A stretch of 64,000 nt of DNA. Source: Myxococcota bacterium. Lineage in GTDB: Bacteria > Myxococcota_C > UBA6777. Below, in pieces: positions 1 to 8,847 of the stretch; position 1 is the stretch's first letter; each line of letters opens with the position of its first letter. Under the pieces are notes generated by a model, which saw only the letters and a program-made list of their open reading frames with translations, was not told the DNA's origin and did not search any database. The stretch is from positions 13,130 to 77,129 of the forward strand of contig JAKLKB010000018.1 in NCBI GenBank assembly GCA_023150835.1, given 5' to 3'. The position numbers were made by a program, and so were the translations under genes.

Positions 1-2
1 TC

Positions 3-668
3 TATACACAAGAAGCAAGATCTCTCATCCAAAAAACCGAGAGCGAATGGGATCGCAGCCAATACCAACAAATACAAAATAACTGGCAAAACAACCATTC
101 AAAGCTTGATGCGGCAACGATCGATCGCATCCACACAAAATGCGAAGAATACATCGCAAACGCACCCACTAAACAAATGAAAACAGCCATCGAAAACTGG
201 CTTCGGTGGCATAAGAAACTGCGTTCCGGCATACAGTTCAACCTTGTCATCGAAAGGATCCGTATCGGAACGGAATGGTATAGCCGCCTTCATTGGCCGG
301 ATGTTGTTGTCTCTGTCAAAGTCGGCACACAAGAAAAAAAGTCCGAAGAATTTGTTGATCTGAGAGTCGAAACCGAATATAGCAGCAACGAAGACAACCA
401 TTTGGTGACAAAAAAGCAGTTGCCGCAAACGTTGGGCCCCTTTACGTGGCGCTACGGCAGCGATGATATCACCGTTCGTATGCTCAACACAGAGATCACC
501 CAAGCATACGAAAAATCACAAACCGCAAACACAGAGAAATACAACATCTCCTTTTTGCGAGGACAAGTCGCTGTTCAGTATGGATTTTATATCCATGCTC
601 GCATCGAACCCGTATCCTCCGAAGACCGCACACCAAACAGCGCCATCTTCCCTGACTACAACGACTAA
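3..668 (+). CDS. Hypothetical protein, 5' end cut off by the window
   Basis: The reading frame is open from the first complete codon at position 3 to a stop at 668, so the start lies outside the window and only about 221 C-terminal residues are visible. An internal ATG at 177 has no ribosome binding site and no break in composition before it, so it is probably not the start. The visible part is rich in charged and aromatic residues, with alternating beta-like stretches (around 'VVVSVKVGTQ'). No signal peptide, membrane helix or catalytic motif was seen. The next gene on the same strand begins about 150 bp downstream. I do not recognise the family. Confidence 0.7.
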   Translation, partial: YTQEARSLIQKTESEWDRSQYQQIQNNWQNNHSKLDAATIDRIHTKCEEYIANAPTKQMKTAIENWLRWHKKLRSGIQFNLVIERIRIGTEWYSRLHWPDVVVSVKVGTQEKKSEEFVDLRVETEYSSNEDNHLVTKKQLPQTLGPFTWRYGSDDITVRMLNTEITQAYEKSQTANTEKYNISFLRGQVAVQYGFYIHARIEPVSSEDRTPNSAIFPDYND

Positions 669-816
669 ACACGCGTATGCCTCTTTCACTTTTCCCAATG
701 CTACGACAAACGATATGCACACCAAGGAGAAGCTTGCAACATCCAAGAGACCCAACCAACCCGCGATCCTCTTTTCAACAACCACAACGCTCCAACAAAC
801 CAAGGACGAAACCTTC

Positions 817-2328
817 ATGCAAACACCAAAAGAAAACCTCTCACTCCATTCAACGCCAGACTCAAATATACCACCGCTCTTTGTTCGTACATGGTTCAAA
901 GAAAAAGGCAGCGTTTATCTGCACAACCAGCGTTGCCCAACAGACATCGCACCGAAACTTTATGAGGCGTTGGACAAACAAGCAAACGAATCTCTCGCGG
1001 CAGAAAAAACATGGAAAAAATGGATGGATTTCAACACTTTTTCAACGTTCGTTTTTTCTCAAAGGCTCCCTGATCCGAACGCTCCGAATCGCCATTTCAC
1101 GCAACACCTCGTCGCCATCATGCCCTCAGAGACCGATCCCGCTCTGCTCACGCCCGTCATTTCGACGCTATCACTGCCGACCGATGCCAAAGAAGCCGCC
1201 CGACTCGGATGGATTGAATTCCAACCCCCTTCTCCGCCAATTCCTCCAGCCAAGCCATCTCCTCCCGCCAAGAATTATCGTAACTGGCTGTGGAGTGGCG
1301 CACTGCTTTTTCTCGCTGCTACTTTGTTATTCTTTGGTTTTCCTAATTATTTGAGGCGATGGTTGGGAATAGAGAAGGCAAACAAAGCCAAACATTCTGA
1401 AGTCTCTCAAACAGATCATCGTTACTGGGAGTGTTCGTGGAAAACCTTTAGCGGGAAAGAGAAGTGGACGGGCAGCAGCACCGATGACCAAAGTGACAAC
1501 CAAAAAGTTTGGGACAAAAAAACGACAGACGTGTTGGGCGAATTCAAAAAATTGATTAAAACAAAGGACATAGAAGATAAAATTAAAGAGAAAATTGAAA
1601 AAGATGACACAGATAAAAAAGATGACACAGGTAAGAAGTCATTAAAGAACGAATGGGAAGAAAAAAGAAAGCAGGCTACTAAAGAAATTCACAACTGGCT
1701 CGCCGAAAATAAAAAAGGAAATAAAAAAGGAAATAAAAAAGGAAACAAAACACAAGAAAAGAGCAAACTCCAAAGTGAGCTTGAACATCTGCTCTTTCCG
1801 AAACCGACAACGAATTCAAAATCAACCAACAATCATGCAAATTATGCAGAACTCAAGCGTTGCATCGAATCAGCAAGAAGACGAAATATAACGAATTTTC
1901 AAGCCTTTTTAAAAAATGAATCTCCCTTTGAAAAGAACCCCGGTGACTTGGAGGACAAACCTAGAGAAAACCGCAAACCTAGAGAAAACTACAAAAATTT
2001 TGGGAAAGAATGCGGATGTCCAGAAGACCCGATCTCCGGCATAGAAAAATGCGTTCTCGACAAACACCGCAAACCTGCTCCAAAGATCATCGCAGCCGAG
2101 ATCCGAGATCGTGTGTTGCGCTATTACAAAAATCAGTGGGATCGATGCGCAAACACCCACAAAGCCCCCACAGCCCCAAGATCCCCGAGTAGCCCGAAGG
2201 ATACAAAATCCCCGAGCAACCAGAAAGGTGCGACAGCACCGAAAGACACGAAAGCCTCACCATCTCCGAAAGATCCAAAAGCCTCGCCATCCCCAGCCAA
2301 GGCACCGCAACGCCCCCCATTGCGTTGA
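817..2328 (+). CDS. Hypothetical single-pass membrane protein with charged and Pro-rich C-terminal half
   Basis: Start chosen at ATG 817 because AAGGA lies 10 nt upstream. The frame is open further back and an ATG at 715 is possible, but it lacks a ribosome binding site. The 503-residue product has an N-terminal soluble domain of about 140 residues ('FVRTWFKEKGSVYLHNQR...'), a Pro-rich linker, one transmembrane helix near residues 160-180 ('WLWSGALLFLAATLLFFGF'), then a very Lys/Glu-rich region with a short GNKK tandem repeat, and a Pro/Ser/Lys tail built of repeated 'SPKD' units. The layout suggests a membrane-anchored protein with a long flexible tail. It probably belongs with the preceding gene, given strand and spacing. 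Function unknown. Confidence 0.6.
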   Translation: MQTPKENLSLHSTPDSNIPPLFVRTWFKEKGSVYLHNQRCPTDIAPKLYEALDKQANESLAAEKTWKKWMDFNTFSTFVFSQRLPDPNAPNRHFTQHLVAIMPSETDPALLTPVISTLSLPTDAKEAARLGWIEFQPPSPPIPPAKPSPPAKNYRNWLWSGALLFLAATLLFFGFPNYLRRWLGIEKANKAKHSEVSQTDHRYWECSWKTFSGKEKWTGSSTDDQSDNQKVWDKKTTDVLGEFKKLIKTKDIEDKIKEKIEKDDTDKKDDTGKKSLKNEWEEKRKQATKEIHNWLAENKKGNKKGNKKGNKTQEKSKLQSELEHLLFPKPTTNSKSTNNHANYAELKRCIESARRRNITNFQAFLKNESPFEKNPGDLEDKPRENRKPRENYKNFGKECGCPEDPISGIEKCVLDKHRKPAPKIIAAEIRDRVLRYYKNQWDRCANTHKAPTAPRSPSSPKDTKSPSNQKGATAPKDTKASPSPKDPKASPSPAKAPQRPPLR

Positions 2329-2352
2329 GCCTCCGTCCACACCGCGCTGACA

Positions 2353-2393
2353 CACCTACACCACGCTGCCCCTTGCACCTACACCACGCTGCC
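2353..2393. repeat. 18-bp direct repeat in a convergent intergenic gap
   Basis: CACCTACACCACGCTGCC occurs at 2353-2370 and again at 2376-2393, between the converging ends of the flanking genes. It is one of several short tandem duplications next to gene ends in this window. Confidence 0.7.
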
Positions 2394-2417
2394 TTTCACA
2401 CCTGTACAACGCCAGCC

Positions 2418-3485
2418 TCACACCAGCACTTCCGCCAACAAAGCACACAGCCCGTGAGGCGTGGCCTCCTCTTTGTCTGTGAGAGCGAAGCGCAGCCCCG
2501 CTTGGTGTAGGTGATGTTGTGCTTCTTTGCTTGCCCGCGCCAAAACGGAACGCACCTTGTAGGCAGAGACGGTCTGCGTAGACAGCCCAGCGAGCGCCTT
2601 CCAGACCACCGAAGCAGCCCGATAGATCCGCAAATGATCGCGCCACACACAAGCGTCCCCTTGTTCTTGCGGATCCAAAAATCCCCACCAACGGGGGTGA
2701 TCCAACGCATATCGCTTCGACGGATAACGGCGTTTGCCTCCTTCGATCCCGTACGACTGCAACATCCCCGTCCTTTCGAGATCGCTCAACGCCAACAAGA
2801 TACCCCGTTCGGTATAGCCCGAATATCCGGCGATCTCTTTGACCGTACACGTTTCCTGCATCAGCAGCGCCAACAGCACCTCTGCTTTGCATCCCATCCC
2901 CACCAGATGACGCAACAAAAAACGTAATCCCGTCGATGCGTTGGCTAGATGCCCCCCAAAAGGTGCTGATCGCAGAACAAAAGCGCCACGCAACCAACCA
3001 TACCGAAGAAATATCGGATCGGTTTCTCCAAAAATGGGCAAAGATGTGCCGTCTTTGTTCAAAAACAAAGGTCGTGAAACAATGACATTTATGTCCGTAA
3101 AGCTCGCTATTTTCTCCCAACGCTTTTGCTTTCCCTGCTCAACCACAACAGACGCAAAGGCTCCTGCCAACGGATGCAAGTCTTTTTCTTCTTGCTCTTT
3201 CAACAAAGCCTGAAGCCGTGAGACATCGATCTCATCGCCCGCATAACAACACCACCGCAGAACTTCATCAAAGATCCGTGGCTCCGTTCGCCCCCACCGC
3301 CACGTTGAAAGCAACATCACTTCTGGATCGACAACAACACTGTTCGCCTCCACAGAGCGAACACCCGAAGAAATGCCTCCCCATCGCTCAGCGAGCGAAG
3401 CAACAAGATCTTTCGTAAGTTTTTGTATGGCCTGTAATACTTCTTCTTGATGATCGTACTTAGCCTCTAAGTTCATTTGCAACAT
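2418..3485 (-). CDS. Winged-helix protein paired with a nucleotidyltransferase
   Basis: 355 residues. The middle of the protein has a winged helix-turn-helix signature: 'VLLALLMQETCTVKEIAGYSG', then a recognition helix 'TERGILLALSDLERTG', then a basic wing 'GGKRRYP'. The N- and C-terminal thirds are not recognised. The start at 3485 lies inside the upstream nucleotidyltransferase gene, with 26 bp of overlap, so the two are translationally linked and transcribed leftward together. By analogy with AbiE-type and MNT/HEPN modules, a DNA-binding protein coupled to a nucleotidyltransferase often acts as antitoxin and autorepressor. That role is inferred from arrangement, not from a family match. 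A second Met three codons in is an alternative start. Confidence 0.65.
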   Translation of the reverse strand: MLQMNLEAKYDHQEEVLQAIQKLTKDLVASLAERWGGISSGVRSVEANSVVVDPEVMLLSTWRWGRTEPRIFDEVLRWCCYAGDEIDVSRLQALLKEQEEKDLHPLAGAFASVVVEQGKQKRWEKIASFTDINVIVSRPLFLNKDGTSLPIFGETDPIFLRYGWLRGAFVLRSAPFGGHLANASTGLRFLLRHLVGMGCKAEVLLALLMQETCTVKEIAGYSGYTERGILLALSDLERTGMLQSYGIEGGKRRYPSKRYALDHPRWWGFLDPQEQGDACVWRDHLRIYRAASVVWKALAGLSTQTVSAYKVRSVLARASKEAQHHLHQAGLRFALTDKEEATPHGLCALLAEVLV

Positions 3486-4050
3486 CCATGAATCCCAAAA
3501 GGTCCAAGAGTTCCAGCAACATTTGCTTGTAGCCTTCCGATGGATCGTGTGTCATCGACCATAACGCTGCTGCTTTTAACTCGCCTGCGTTGGGTTCCAA
3601 TAACCTCAAATCATCCAAATGCTTACCAACACCCGAATCCACCGTTGCGTACAACTTGAAATGGATCTGATCATAGCGGCTCAGAAAACGAACTGTCAGT
3701 AGCGCTCCGTATACTCGAACCATGCAACGCTCCAACAAGCCCTCAGGCAGTCCTAAACGTTGGTTCTCCGCAGGCCCAGCATTCAACCAATCTTTTGGCA
3801 ACCCGTCATCCTCCGCCACACGCTGCACCGCTCGCAGCAAAGGTTCCGAAAAAGGTTCGGGAAAACAATCTTTGCCCCCCACGACTCGCGCAACGACATC
3901 CACATCCCGCGTCGCACGCTCCACCAAGCCGAGTACTTGCAAACCCGCGCCACCACAAACCACCAAGTCCAATCGCTCCGCACCTTCCAATTCCAACGCG
4001 TCTGCCAAATGCTCTAATTGCTCGTGTATTTGCTTTGCTTCGGAAAACAT
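3460..4050 (-). CDS. Nucleotidyltransferase-fold protein (DUF6036-like), possible toxin of a TA pair
   Basis: 196 residues from ATG 4050, preferred because GGAGG sits 7 nt upstream. An in-frame ATG at 4089 is possible. The N-terminal half carries the nucleotidyltransferase core: 'LDLVVCGGAGLQVLGL', then 'RATRDVDVVARV', where the DVD pair would coordinate metal. This matches the pattern of DUF6036-type minimal nucleotidyltransferases as I remember it. The rest is alpha-helical. The gene overlaps the downstream winged-helix gene by 26 bp. Just upstream lie three 22-bp direct repeats suited to autoregulation. Together these suggest a toxin-antitoxin or abortive-infection module; the target is unknown. 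Confidence 0.7.
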   Translation of the reverse strand: MFSEAKQIHEQLEHLADALELEGAERLDLVVCGGAGLQVLGLVERATRDVDVVARVVGGKDCFPEPFSEPLLRAVQRVAEDDGLPKDWLNAGPAENQRLGLPEGLLERCMVRVYGALLTVRFLSRYDQIHFKLYATVDSGVGKHLDDLRLLEPNAGELKAAALWSMTHDPSEGYKQMLLELLDLLGFMDVANELRG

Positions 4051-4103
4051 CGCCACGCCTCCATCCGCTGCTTCGCTCTCAAACAACATCCACCCCGATC
4101 TTC

Positions 4104-4169
4104 TTTATAAAGAATAAAATGTGCTTCTGTAAAGAATAAAATATGCCTTTGTAAAGAACAAAATATACC
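4104..4169 (-). promoter_or_regulatory. Three 22-bp tandem repeats upstream of the nucleotidyltransferase operon
   Basis: Units begin at 4104, 4126 and 4148, exactly 22 bp apart, sharing the core TAAAGAAYAAAATRTRCC. A partial fourth follows at 4170. The stretch is AT-rich and ends about 50 bp before the start codon at 4050, so it covers the likely leftward promoter. A 22-bp period places each unit on the same face of the helix (about two turns), as expected for cooperative binding by the winged-helix partner. The regulatory role is inferred. Confidence 0.6.
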
Positions 4170-4195
4170 TTTACAAACAAGAGCGGTACAACAAA

Positions 4196-4335
4196 GACCC
4201 CACACAGTTGCCAAAAAAAGCCGTGTTCGCGCTATTTCAAGCGGCGGTGCTGTTTGTTTGAAAGGCGAATGATCACCCCGCCGATACGGGGTCAAGGGGC
4301 GACAGTCCCTTGCGGGGTTTGGGGCAGCACCCCAT
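4196..4335 (+). repeat. Dispersed repeat, family A/B copy
   Basis: Contains the A core (AAAAAAGCCGTGTTCGCGC, then TTCAAGCGGC and GTTTGAAA) and the B core (ATACGGGGTCAAGGGGCGAC, then TCCCTTGCGGGG and GGGGCAGCACCCC). The left end, near CACACAGTTGCC, is a decayed form of the family's TACGCAGTTGCC end. B is strongly palindromic and could fold as RNA. Confidence 0.75.
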
Positions 4336-4353
4336 CCTCTCGGATATCGTGGG

Positions 4354-4469
4354 ATACGAGATCCGCCCGTTGAGTTATCGTAAAGACGTAGGGGCAGCCC
4401 CCTGTGGCTGCCCAACGATCGGGCGTCTACGTGCTCTCTTTTGCTGCGTACATCACTCGGATATCGTAT
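4354..4469 (+). repeat. MITE-like repeat, family C copy
   Basis: 116-bp unit with imperfect inverted ends ATACGAGATCCG and CGGATATCGTAT, and an internal hairpin around GGGGCAGCCCCC / GGCTGCCC. Other copies lie at 8598-8710, 15393-15507 and 27027-27141, with a fragment near 14282. Confidence 0.8.
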
Positions 4470-4505
4470 TATCCATAGCCTCGATCCTATCGGGAGATCT
4501 TGCAC

Positions 4506-5042
4506 ATGAACACGAACAAACAGCGGTTGCCAAGCAGCCAACGACTCACCCTGCGCCTCCTGAGCACAGGGGATCTTGATGCGGTGACGGCCATTTATCG
4601 GGACAACCGACGATTTTTTCAGTTGATTGCCGGCATCAATGAGCCGCCCGAAGAGTACATTTGTGCCGAGATGCAAGAGGGGCCGCTCGGATACGAAGAC
4701 CACAAGCACTTCTTTGGGCTGTTTTTGCGTGAAAGTGGCGAGATGATCGGAGTTGCCGACTTTGTGGTCAACTATCCGAGCGCAGGCAAGGGGATCTTCG
4801 GATTGCTGTTGTTGTCAGAACAGCATCAGTCCGAGGGGTTCGGAACAGAGGCGGTGGGGCTAGTCGAAGCTTGGGCACGAGAAAGCGGTGCAACGAGCGA
4901 AGTCACCGTCGGCGTGGAGTGGGTGAACGAGCGAGCCCGCAGATTCTGGCGCAAATGCGGCTATCGCCCGACAGGAGAGAGCTTTAAGACGACTGCTTTA
5001 GGGCGGACACATCAGGCGGAAGTACTTCTCAAGCAGCTTTGA
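4506..5042 (+). CDS. GNAT-family N-acetyltransferase (RimJ/RimL type)
   Basis: Start at ATG 4506 with GGGAG 9 nt upstream. A TTG at 4500 is too close to that site. The 178-residue product reads as a GNAT domain: N-terminal 'RLTLRLLSTGDLDAVTAIYRDN', a central strand 'GEMIGVADFVVNYP', then the acetyl-CoA site region 'GLLLLSEQHQSEGFGTEAVGLVEAWA' (the QSEGFG stretch stands for the family's Q/RxxGxG/A loop), and a C-terminal 'VNERARRFWRKCGYRPTGE', which is typical of the family. It would transfer acetyl from acetyl-CoA to an amine on a small molecule or protein N-terminus. The substrate cannot be told. The gene stands alone, flanked by dispersed repeats on both sides. Confidence 0.85.
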   Translation: MNTNKQRLPSSQRLTLRLLSTGDLDAVTAIYRDNRRFFQLIAGINEPPEEYICAEMQEGPLGYEDHKHFFGLFLRESGEMIGVADFVVNYPSAGKGIFGLLLLSEQHQSEGFGTEAVGLVEAWARESGATSEVTVGVEWVNERARRFWRKCGYRPTGESFKTTALGRTHQAEVLLKQL

Positions 5043-5044
5043 TA

Positions 5045-5211
5045 GGGCTTACGCAGTTGCCCCCAAAAAAGCCGTGTTCACGCCACTTGAAGCGACAAAG
5101 TCGTCTGCGTGAAAAACCGTGATCTCTTCGCCAACACGGGGTCAAGGGGCGATAGTCCCTTGCGGGGCGTGGGGTTCCAACCCCACATCACCGGCCCAAC
5201 CGCGAAAGTCT
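5045..5211 (+). repeat. Family A/B repeat with both inverted ends
   Basis: Begins GGGCTTACGCAGTTGCC directly after the acetyltransferase stop and ends CAACCGCGAAAGTCT, a decayed inverted copy of the left end, three bases before the gcdH stop. The A and B cores are both present. This is one of the most complete copies. Confidence 0.75.
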
Positions 5212-5213
5212 TG

Positions 5214-6386
5214 TCAATTGTCAAAAGCTGCAAGACCCGTGATCTCTTTGCCCAAGATCAGCTTGTGGATATTTTCGGTCCCTTCGTAGGTAAGGACACT
5301 TTCGAGGTTCATCACGTGCCGCATAATCGGGTACTCAGCGGTGATCCCGCTTGCCCCCAAGAGTTCGCGGGCTGTGCGTGCGATCTCGATGGCGATCCGC
5401 ACGTTGTTCATTTTGGCCATCGAAACGTGCGTGTGGTGGCTTGCTGCCATGTCGCGCAGCCGACCGATGTGCAACGACAAAAGCTGGCCCTTGCTGATCT
5501 CCGTCAACATCCACACCAACTTCTCTTGCACCATCTGATAACCCGCGATAGGCCGAGAGAACTGCACACGCTCTTTCGCATACGAAAGGGCCGTTTCATA
5601 ACACGCCATCGCCGCCCCAAGTGCTCCCCAACTGATGCCATAGCGCGCTGAATCCAAGCATTGCAACGCCGCTTTCAATCCGACTGCGTTGGGAAGGCGG
5701 TTTGCGACAGGGATACGGCAATCTTCCATGATCAACTCGCCTGTATGCGACGCACGCAACGAGTACTTGCGCTTGATCTCGACCTGTTCCAATCCTGCGG
5801 TTCCTCGATCGATCAGAAATCCACCGATCTGGCCTTGATCATCCTTGGCCCAAACCAACGAGACATCGGCGATATCTGCATTGGTGATCCAACGCTTGGT
5901 TCCGTTGAGGACGTAGTGATCGCCATCGCGCCGCGCACGAGTCAACATCCCGTTCGGATTCGAGCCAAAGTCCGGCTCTGTCAAACCAAAGCACCCAATC
6001 GCCCGTCCCTTCGCCATATCTGGCAACCAGCGCCGCCGTTGTTCTTCGGAGCCAAACTTCCAAATCGGCAACATCACAAGACTCGATTGCACCGAGCAAA
6101 AGCTGCGCACCCCCGAATCTCCACGCTCCAATTCTTGGCAAACCAAACCATACGCCACATACGAAGCCCCCGATCCTCCGTACTCTTCGGGCAAAAACGA
6201 CCCCAGATAACCTTGTTCCCCCAGCACCTTTGACAACGCATCGGGGAAGGTGTGCGCTTCAAAATGCCCTTCAATCGTCGGCAAGATCTCACGTTCCACG
6301 AAGGTTCGTGTTTCGTCACGGATCATCCGCTCTTCTTCGCTCAACATCCGATCGATCTGCAAAAAGTCTACACCTTGAAAGCTCAT
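5214..6386 (-). CDS. gcdH: Glutaryl-CoA dehydrogenase
   Basis: 390 residues, normal length for the family. FAD-dependent oxidation and decarboxylation of glutaryl-CoA to crotonyl-CoA in lysine/tryptophan and aromatic breakdown. Diagnostic features: 'SGVRSFCSVQSSLVM', with Arg94 at the position that binds the substrate carboxylate in the human enzyme; the FAD motif 'CFGLTEPDFGSNP'; 'LNGTKRWITN'; and 'TYEGTENIHKLILGKEITG', in which Glu368 is the catalytic base. Start at 6386 has GGAG 8 nt upstream. The gene is monocistronic and bordered by A/B repeats at both ends. The glutaryl-CoA assignment rests on the Arg94 context; other acyl-CoA dehydrogenases lack it. Confidence 0.9.
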   Translation of the reverse strand: MSFQGVDFLQIDRMLSEEERMIRDETRTFVEREILPTIEGHFEAHTFPDALSKVLGEQGYLGSFLPEEYGGSGASYVAYGLVCQELERGDSGVRSFCSVQSSLVMLPIWKFGSEEQRRRWLPDMAKGRAIGCFGLTEPDFGSNPNGMLTRARRDGDHYVLNGTKRWITNADIADVSLVWAKDDQGQIGGFLIDRGTAGLEQVEIKRKYSLRASHTGELIMEDCRIPVANRLPNAVGLKAALQCLDSARYGISWGALGAAMACYETALSYAKERVQFSRPIAGYQMVQEKLVWMLTEISKGQLLSLHIGRLRDMAASHHTHVSMAKMNNVRIAIEIARTARELLGASGITAEYPIMRHVMNLESVLTYEGTENIHKLILGKEITGLAAFDN

Positions 6387-6548
6387 CTTTCTCTCCTACA
6401 CATCCCGCGCTCCGTACGCCGCCAAAAACAGCCCTTACGTCAGATCAGCGCGCCATCACAAACTGCTCACCGTCAAGCTCTGCCGCCCTATAACACAACC
6501 GACTACAATCTCCTAGAGGTTTCAAGCTCCAGATCGAACCAATATCAC

Positions 6549-6672
6549 CAAAAAAAGCCGTGTTCGCGCAGCTTCAAGCGGCGATGTTGTTGGTTTGAAA
6601 AACCAAGGCACACTCCGCCAAATACGGGGTCAAGGGAGCCGCGCTCCCTTGCGGGGCGTGGGGCAGCGCCCC
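6549..6672 (+). repeat. Family A/B repeat copy
   Basis: AAAAAAAGCCGTGTTCGCGC, then CTTCAAGCGGCG, GGTTTGAAAAACC, AATACGGGGTCAAGGGAGCC, and CCCTTGCGGGGCGTGGGG. No clear terminal inverted repeats remain. It lies between the starts/ends of gcdH and the APS reductase gene. Confidence 0.75.
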
Positions 6673-6735
6673 AAAACGAACAAACCCAGCCGCACATCTC
6701 TCCAATCGAAGTGCCATACCGCGATAGTTCGAGCG

Positions 6736-7776
6736 CTATGATGCCGTTGTGGTGGGAGTTTCCGCGATATGCAAACCGCACTCGCGCTTGGTTTCTTCTT
6801 CCCACCACCAACGCCCTGCGCGTTCGTGTTCTCCCGGGCGTGGTGGCCGTGTGCAAGGCTCACATCCAATCGACACAAAGCCCCGATCATGCAAGGGATT
6901 GTAGGGTAGTTCTTGGGCGCGGATGTAGCCCCAAACTTTTGCCAACGTCCATCCTGCCAAGGGATTGATCTTGACCAACAGCCCTTCTTTTCCGACAAAC
7001 GCTTCGTCTGGGTGGATCACCAACACCTCTCCCCGTGTACTCGGGCTTTGATCCCTGCGCTGCCCTGTGATCCATGCTCGATACGAACGCAACGCACGCT
7101 TCAATGGCTCGACCTTACGGATGCCACAGCACTCCTTGTGTCCGTCTGTATAAAAGCTGAACAGTCCCTTTTTTTTCACCAACGCCTGCAAGGCCGAAGT
7201 ATCGGGGGCCATCAACGAGATATCGATCCCGTAGTGCTTTCGCACACGCTCAAGGAACTGATACGTCTCAGGGTGCAAACGCCCTGTATCGAGGCAAAAC
7301 ACCGAAAACGGATACCCCGTCCGCACCGCCATCTCGATCAAAACGACATCTTCGGCCCCACTAAAAGCGATCGCGCACTCCTGTCCGAAGGTTTGAAGCG
7401 CCCATGTGATGATCTCCAACGGGGGCCGATTTGCATAAGCCTGCTCCAAAACAGCGAGAGACTCCGCAGATAGCACCACACTTTCTCGGATACTTTCGCT
7501 GGGTGTATCAGGAAATTGTTCGCGCAAAAATTGGAGCACGCTTCGATAGATCTGCTCGCTCCCATCGTCAGATTGTACAACAAAAAAAGGAGCGACTTCT
7601 ACACCATAACGCCCCGCCAACACCATCCCTTCGGAGGTTGCGTTACCTTCCTCTGCGATGATCACCTGATCGATCTGTTCCCACACTCCGCGTTGACGCA
7701 AGAGTTCCTCTGCGTGCAAACATTTTTCGCAATCCCGCCCATCCAACAGGCGCTTCTTCACCATCGTGCGCTTCAT
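6736..7776 (-). CDS. cysH: APS reductase (CysH type) with N-terminal glutaredoxin/thioredoxin-like domain
   Basis: 346 residues. Residues 1-90 look like a thioredoxin-fold domain with a CxxC pair at Cys16/Cys19 ('[15 protein letters not shown]') and a cis-Pro-like 'VEVAPFFVV'. Residues 110-346 are the reductase: P-loop-like '[16 protein letters not shown]', '[15 protein letters not shown]', a CysCys pair in '[13 protein letters not shown]' and a second pair in '[11 protein letters not shown]', together the [4Fe-4S] ligands of the APS-type enzyme, and the C-terminal catalytic Cys in 'KRECGLH'. It would reduce adenylyl sulfate to sulfite in assimilation. Plant APR carries its glutaredoxin domain at the C-terminus; here it is N-terminal, so the enzyme may supply its own reductant. 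GGGAGG lies 5 nt before the ATG. Confidence 0.88.
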   Translation of the reverse strand: MKRTMVKKRLLDGRDCEKCLHAEELLRQRGVWEQIDQVIIAEEGNATSEGMVLAGRYGVEVAPFFVVQSDDGSEQIYRSVLQFLREQFPDTPSESIRESVVLSAESLAVLEQAYANRPPLEIITWALQTFGQECAIAFSGAEDVVLIEMAVRTGYPFSVFCLDTGRLHPETYQFLERVRKHYGIDISLMAPDTSALQALVKKKGLFSFYTDGHKECCGIRKVEPLKRALRSYRAWITGQRRDQSPSTRGEVLVIHPDEAFVGKEGLLVKINPLAGWTLAKVWGYIRAQELPYNPLHDRGFVSIGCEPCTRPPRPGEHERAGRWWWEEETKRECGLHIAETPTTTAS

Positions 7777-8046
7777 CTACACCTCCCGAAGCATCGCAGC
7801 TTTTTCACCGAGCCGACACCACACAACCATCGAAAAAACGCCGAAGCAGGTCAAGGGGCTACGCTCGCTCCTGTAGGATGGAACTGACTTCAAAAAAATC
7901 GCGTGTACATTTTTGTGTGTCGTGATATGACAACGCCCCTGCGCATTCTGTCCCGCGCTTGTTCGCGGGTGCGTCTCCTAGCGGTTCACGGTGAACCTCG
8001 CCCTAAAACGCACCCCAATTGTTTCATTGTAAAGGATTGAAATCCA

Positions 8047-8511
8047 ATGAAAAAAATGCTCCTCTTGATCGCGACCGTTGCTCTCTCCTTCTCCCTTGTT
8101 GCATGCAAAAAAGGCTCTGTGGAAGGCAGCTACACACTCGACAAAGCCGCGATGAAAGCCGCAGCCGAAGCCGAGATCGCCAAAATGGATCCCAAAAAAC
8201 AAGGATTCGCTAAGTTTGGCCTCGCCATGATCGATATGATGAACATCAGTCTTTCTCTCGAAGCAGGCGGAAAAGCCACCATGAACACCGAGATGCCCAA
8301 CCCCTTCAAAAAAGGCGAGATCCGCAAAAAAGCCGAGATGGGAACTTGGAAGATGGATGGCGGTAAAGTCGTGATCACCACCACCCGCGAAAGCGCCAAA
8401 GACAAAACCAAAAAAGAAACCACCGTGAGCTGCGATCTCAGCGGCAACAAACTCTCCTGCGCCCGTGAAGGCGGCAAGCGCAAGCAAACCTTGGTCTTCA
8501 TCAAAGGCTAA
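8047..8511 (+). CDS. Small lipoprotein
   Basis: 154 residues. The signal peptide 'MKKMLLLIATVALSFS' ends in the lipobox LVAC, so Cys20 would be lipidated and the protein anchored in the envelope. The mature part is Lys-rich with predicted beta strands ('GSVEGSYTLDKAAM', 'GTWKMDGGKVVITTT', 'SCDLSGNKLSC'). That pattern resembles small extracytoplasmic beta-sandwich or lipocalin-like lipoproteins, but no family was recognised. Two further Cys near the C-terminus could pair. AAAGGA lies about 11 nt upstream of the ATG. The upstream 270 bp holds only weak hairpins. Confidence 0.8.
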   Translation: MKKMLLLIATVALSFSLVACKKGSVEGSYTLDKAAMKAAAEAEIAKMDPKKQGFAKFGLAMIDMMNISLSLEAGGKATMNTEMPNPFKKGEIRKKAEMGTWKMDGGKVVITTTRESAKDKTKKETTVSCDLSGNKLSCAREGGKRKQTLVFIKG

Positions 8512-8597
8512 TCCCCCACCAATCCACCCTCTCCATATCCCCGATCTTCTTGATTGCATCGCCTCTTCCCCCTCCAAAACAAACACTCCCCTGCCTA

Positions 8598-8710
8598 ATA
8601 CGATATCCGAGTGATGTGTACACGAAGGATCGTGCGTAGACGCCCTGCTTTAGGCAGTCACGGGGGGCTGCCCCTACATTTTGCGATTACACTATGGGCA
8701 GATTTCGTAT
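8598..8710 (-). repeat. MITE-like repeat, family C copy (reverse)
   Basis: 113 bp bounded by ATACGATATCCGAG and GATTTCGTAT, which are inverted copies of each other. The interior has the same GGGGGGCTGCCCC hairpin as the other C copies. The rest of the 336-bp gap from 8512 to 8847 holds nothing else recognisable. Confidence 0.8.
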
Positions 8711-8847
8711 AACTTTTCCTTCTTGTTTCTTGTGTGTTTGACAGCGCTCGACACAGAACAAAGATACCTTCCCATCAGAACACTTTGGCTTGGGTAACGC
8801 CCCACAACACACAACCGCTTCACCCACACACCGACCGAGGTCCAAAG

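Noticed and set aside
4014-4709. Minus-strand frame of 231 codons across the repeats and acetyltransferase
   Set aside because: It runs through two dispersed repeats and antisense to a clear GNAT gene; no protein-like features.
7978-8586. Minus-strand frame opposite the small lipoprotein gene
   Set aside because: The plus strand has a signal peptide, lipobox and ribosome binding site; the minus frame is Phe/Gly/His-rich shadow.
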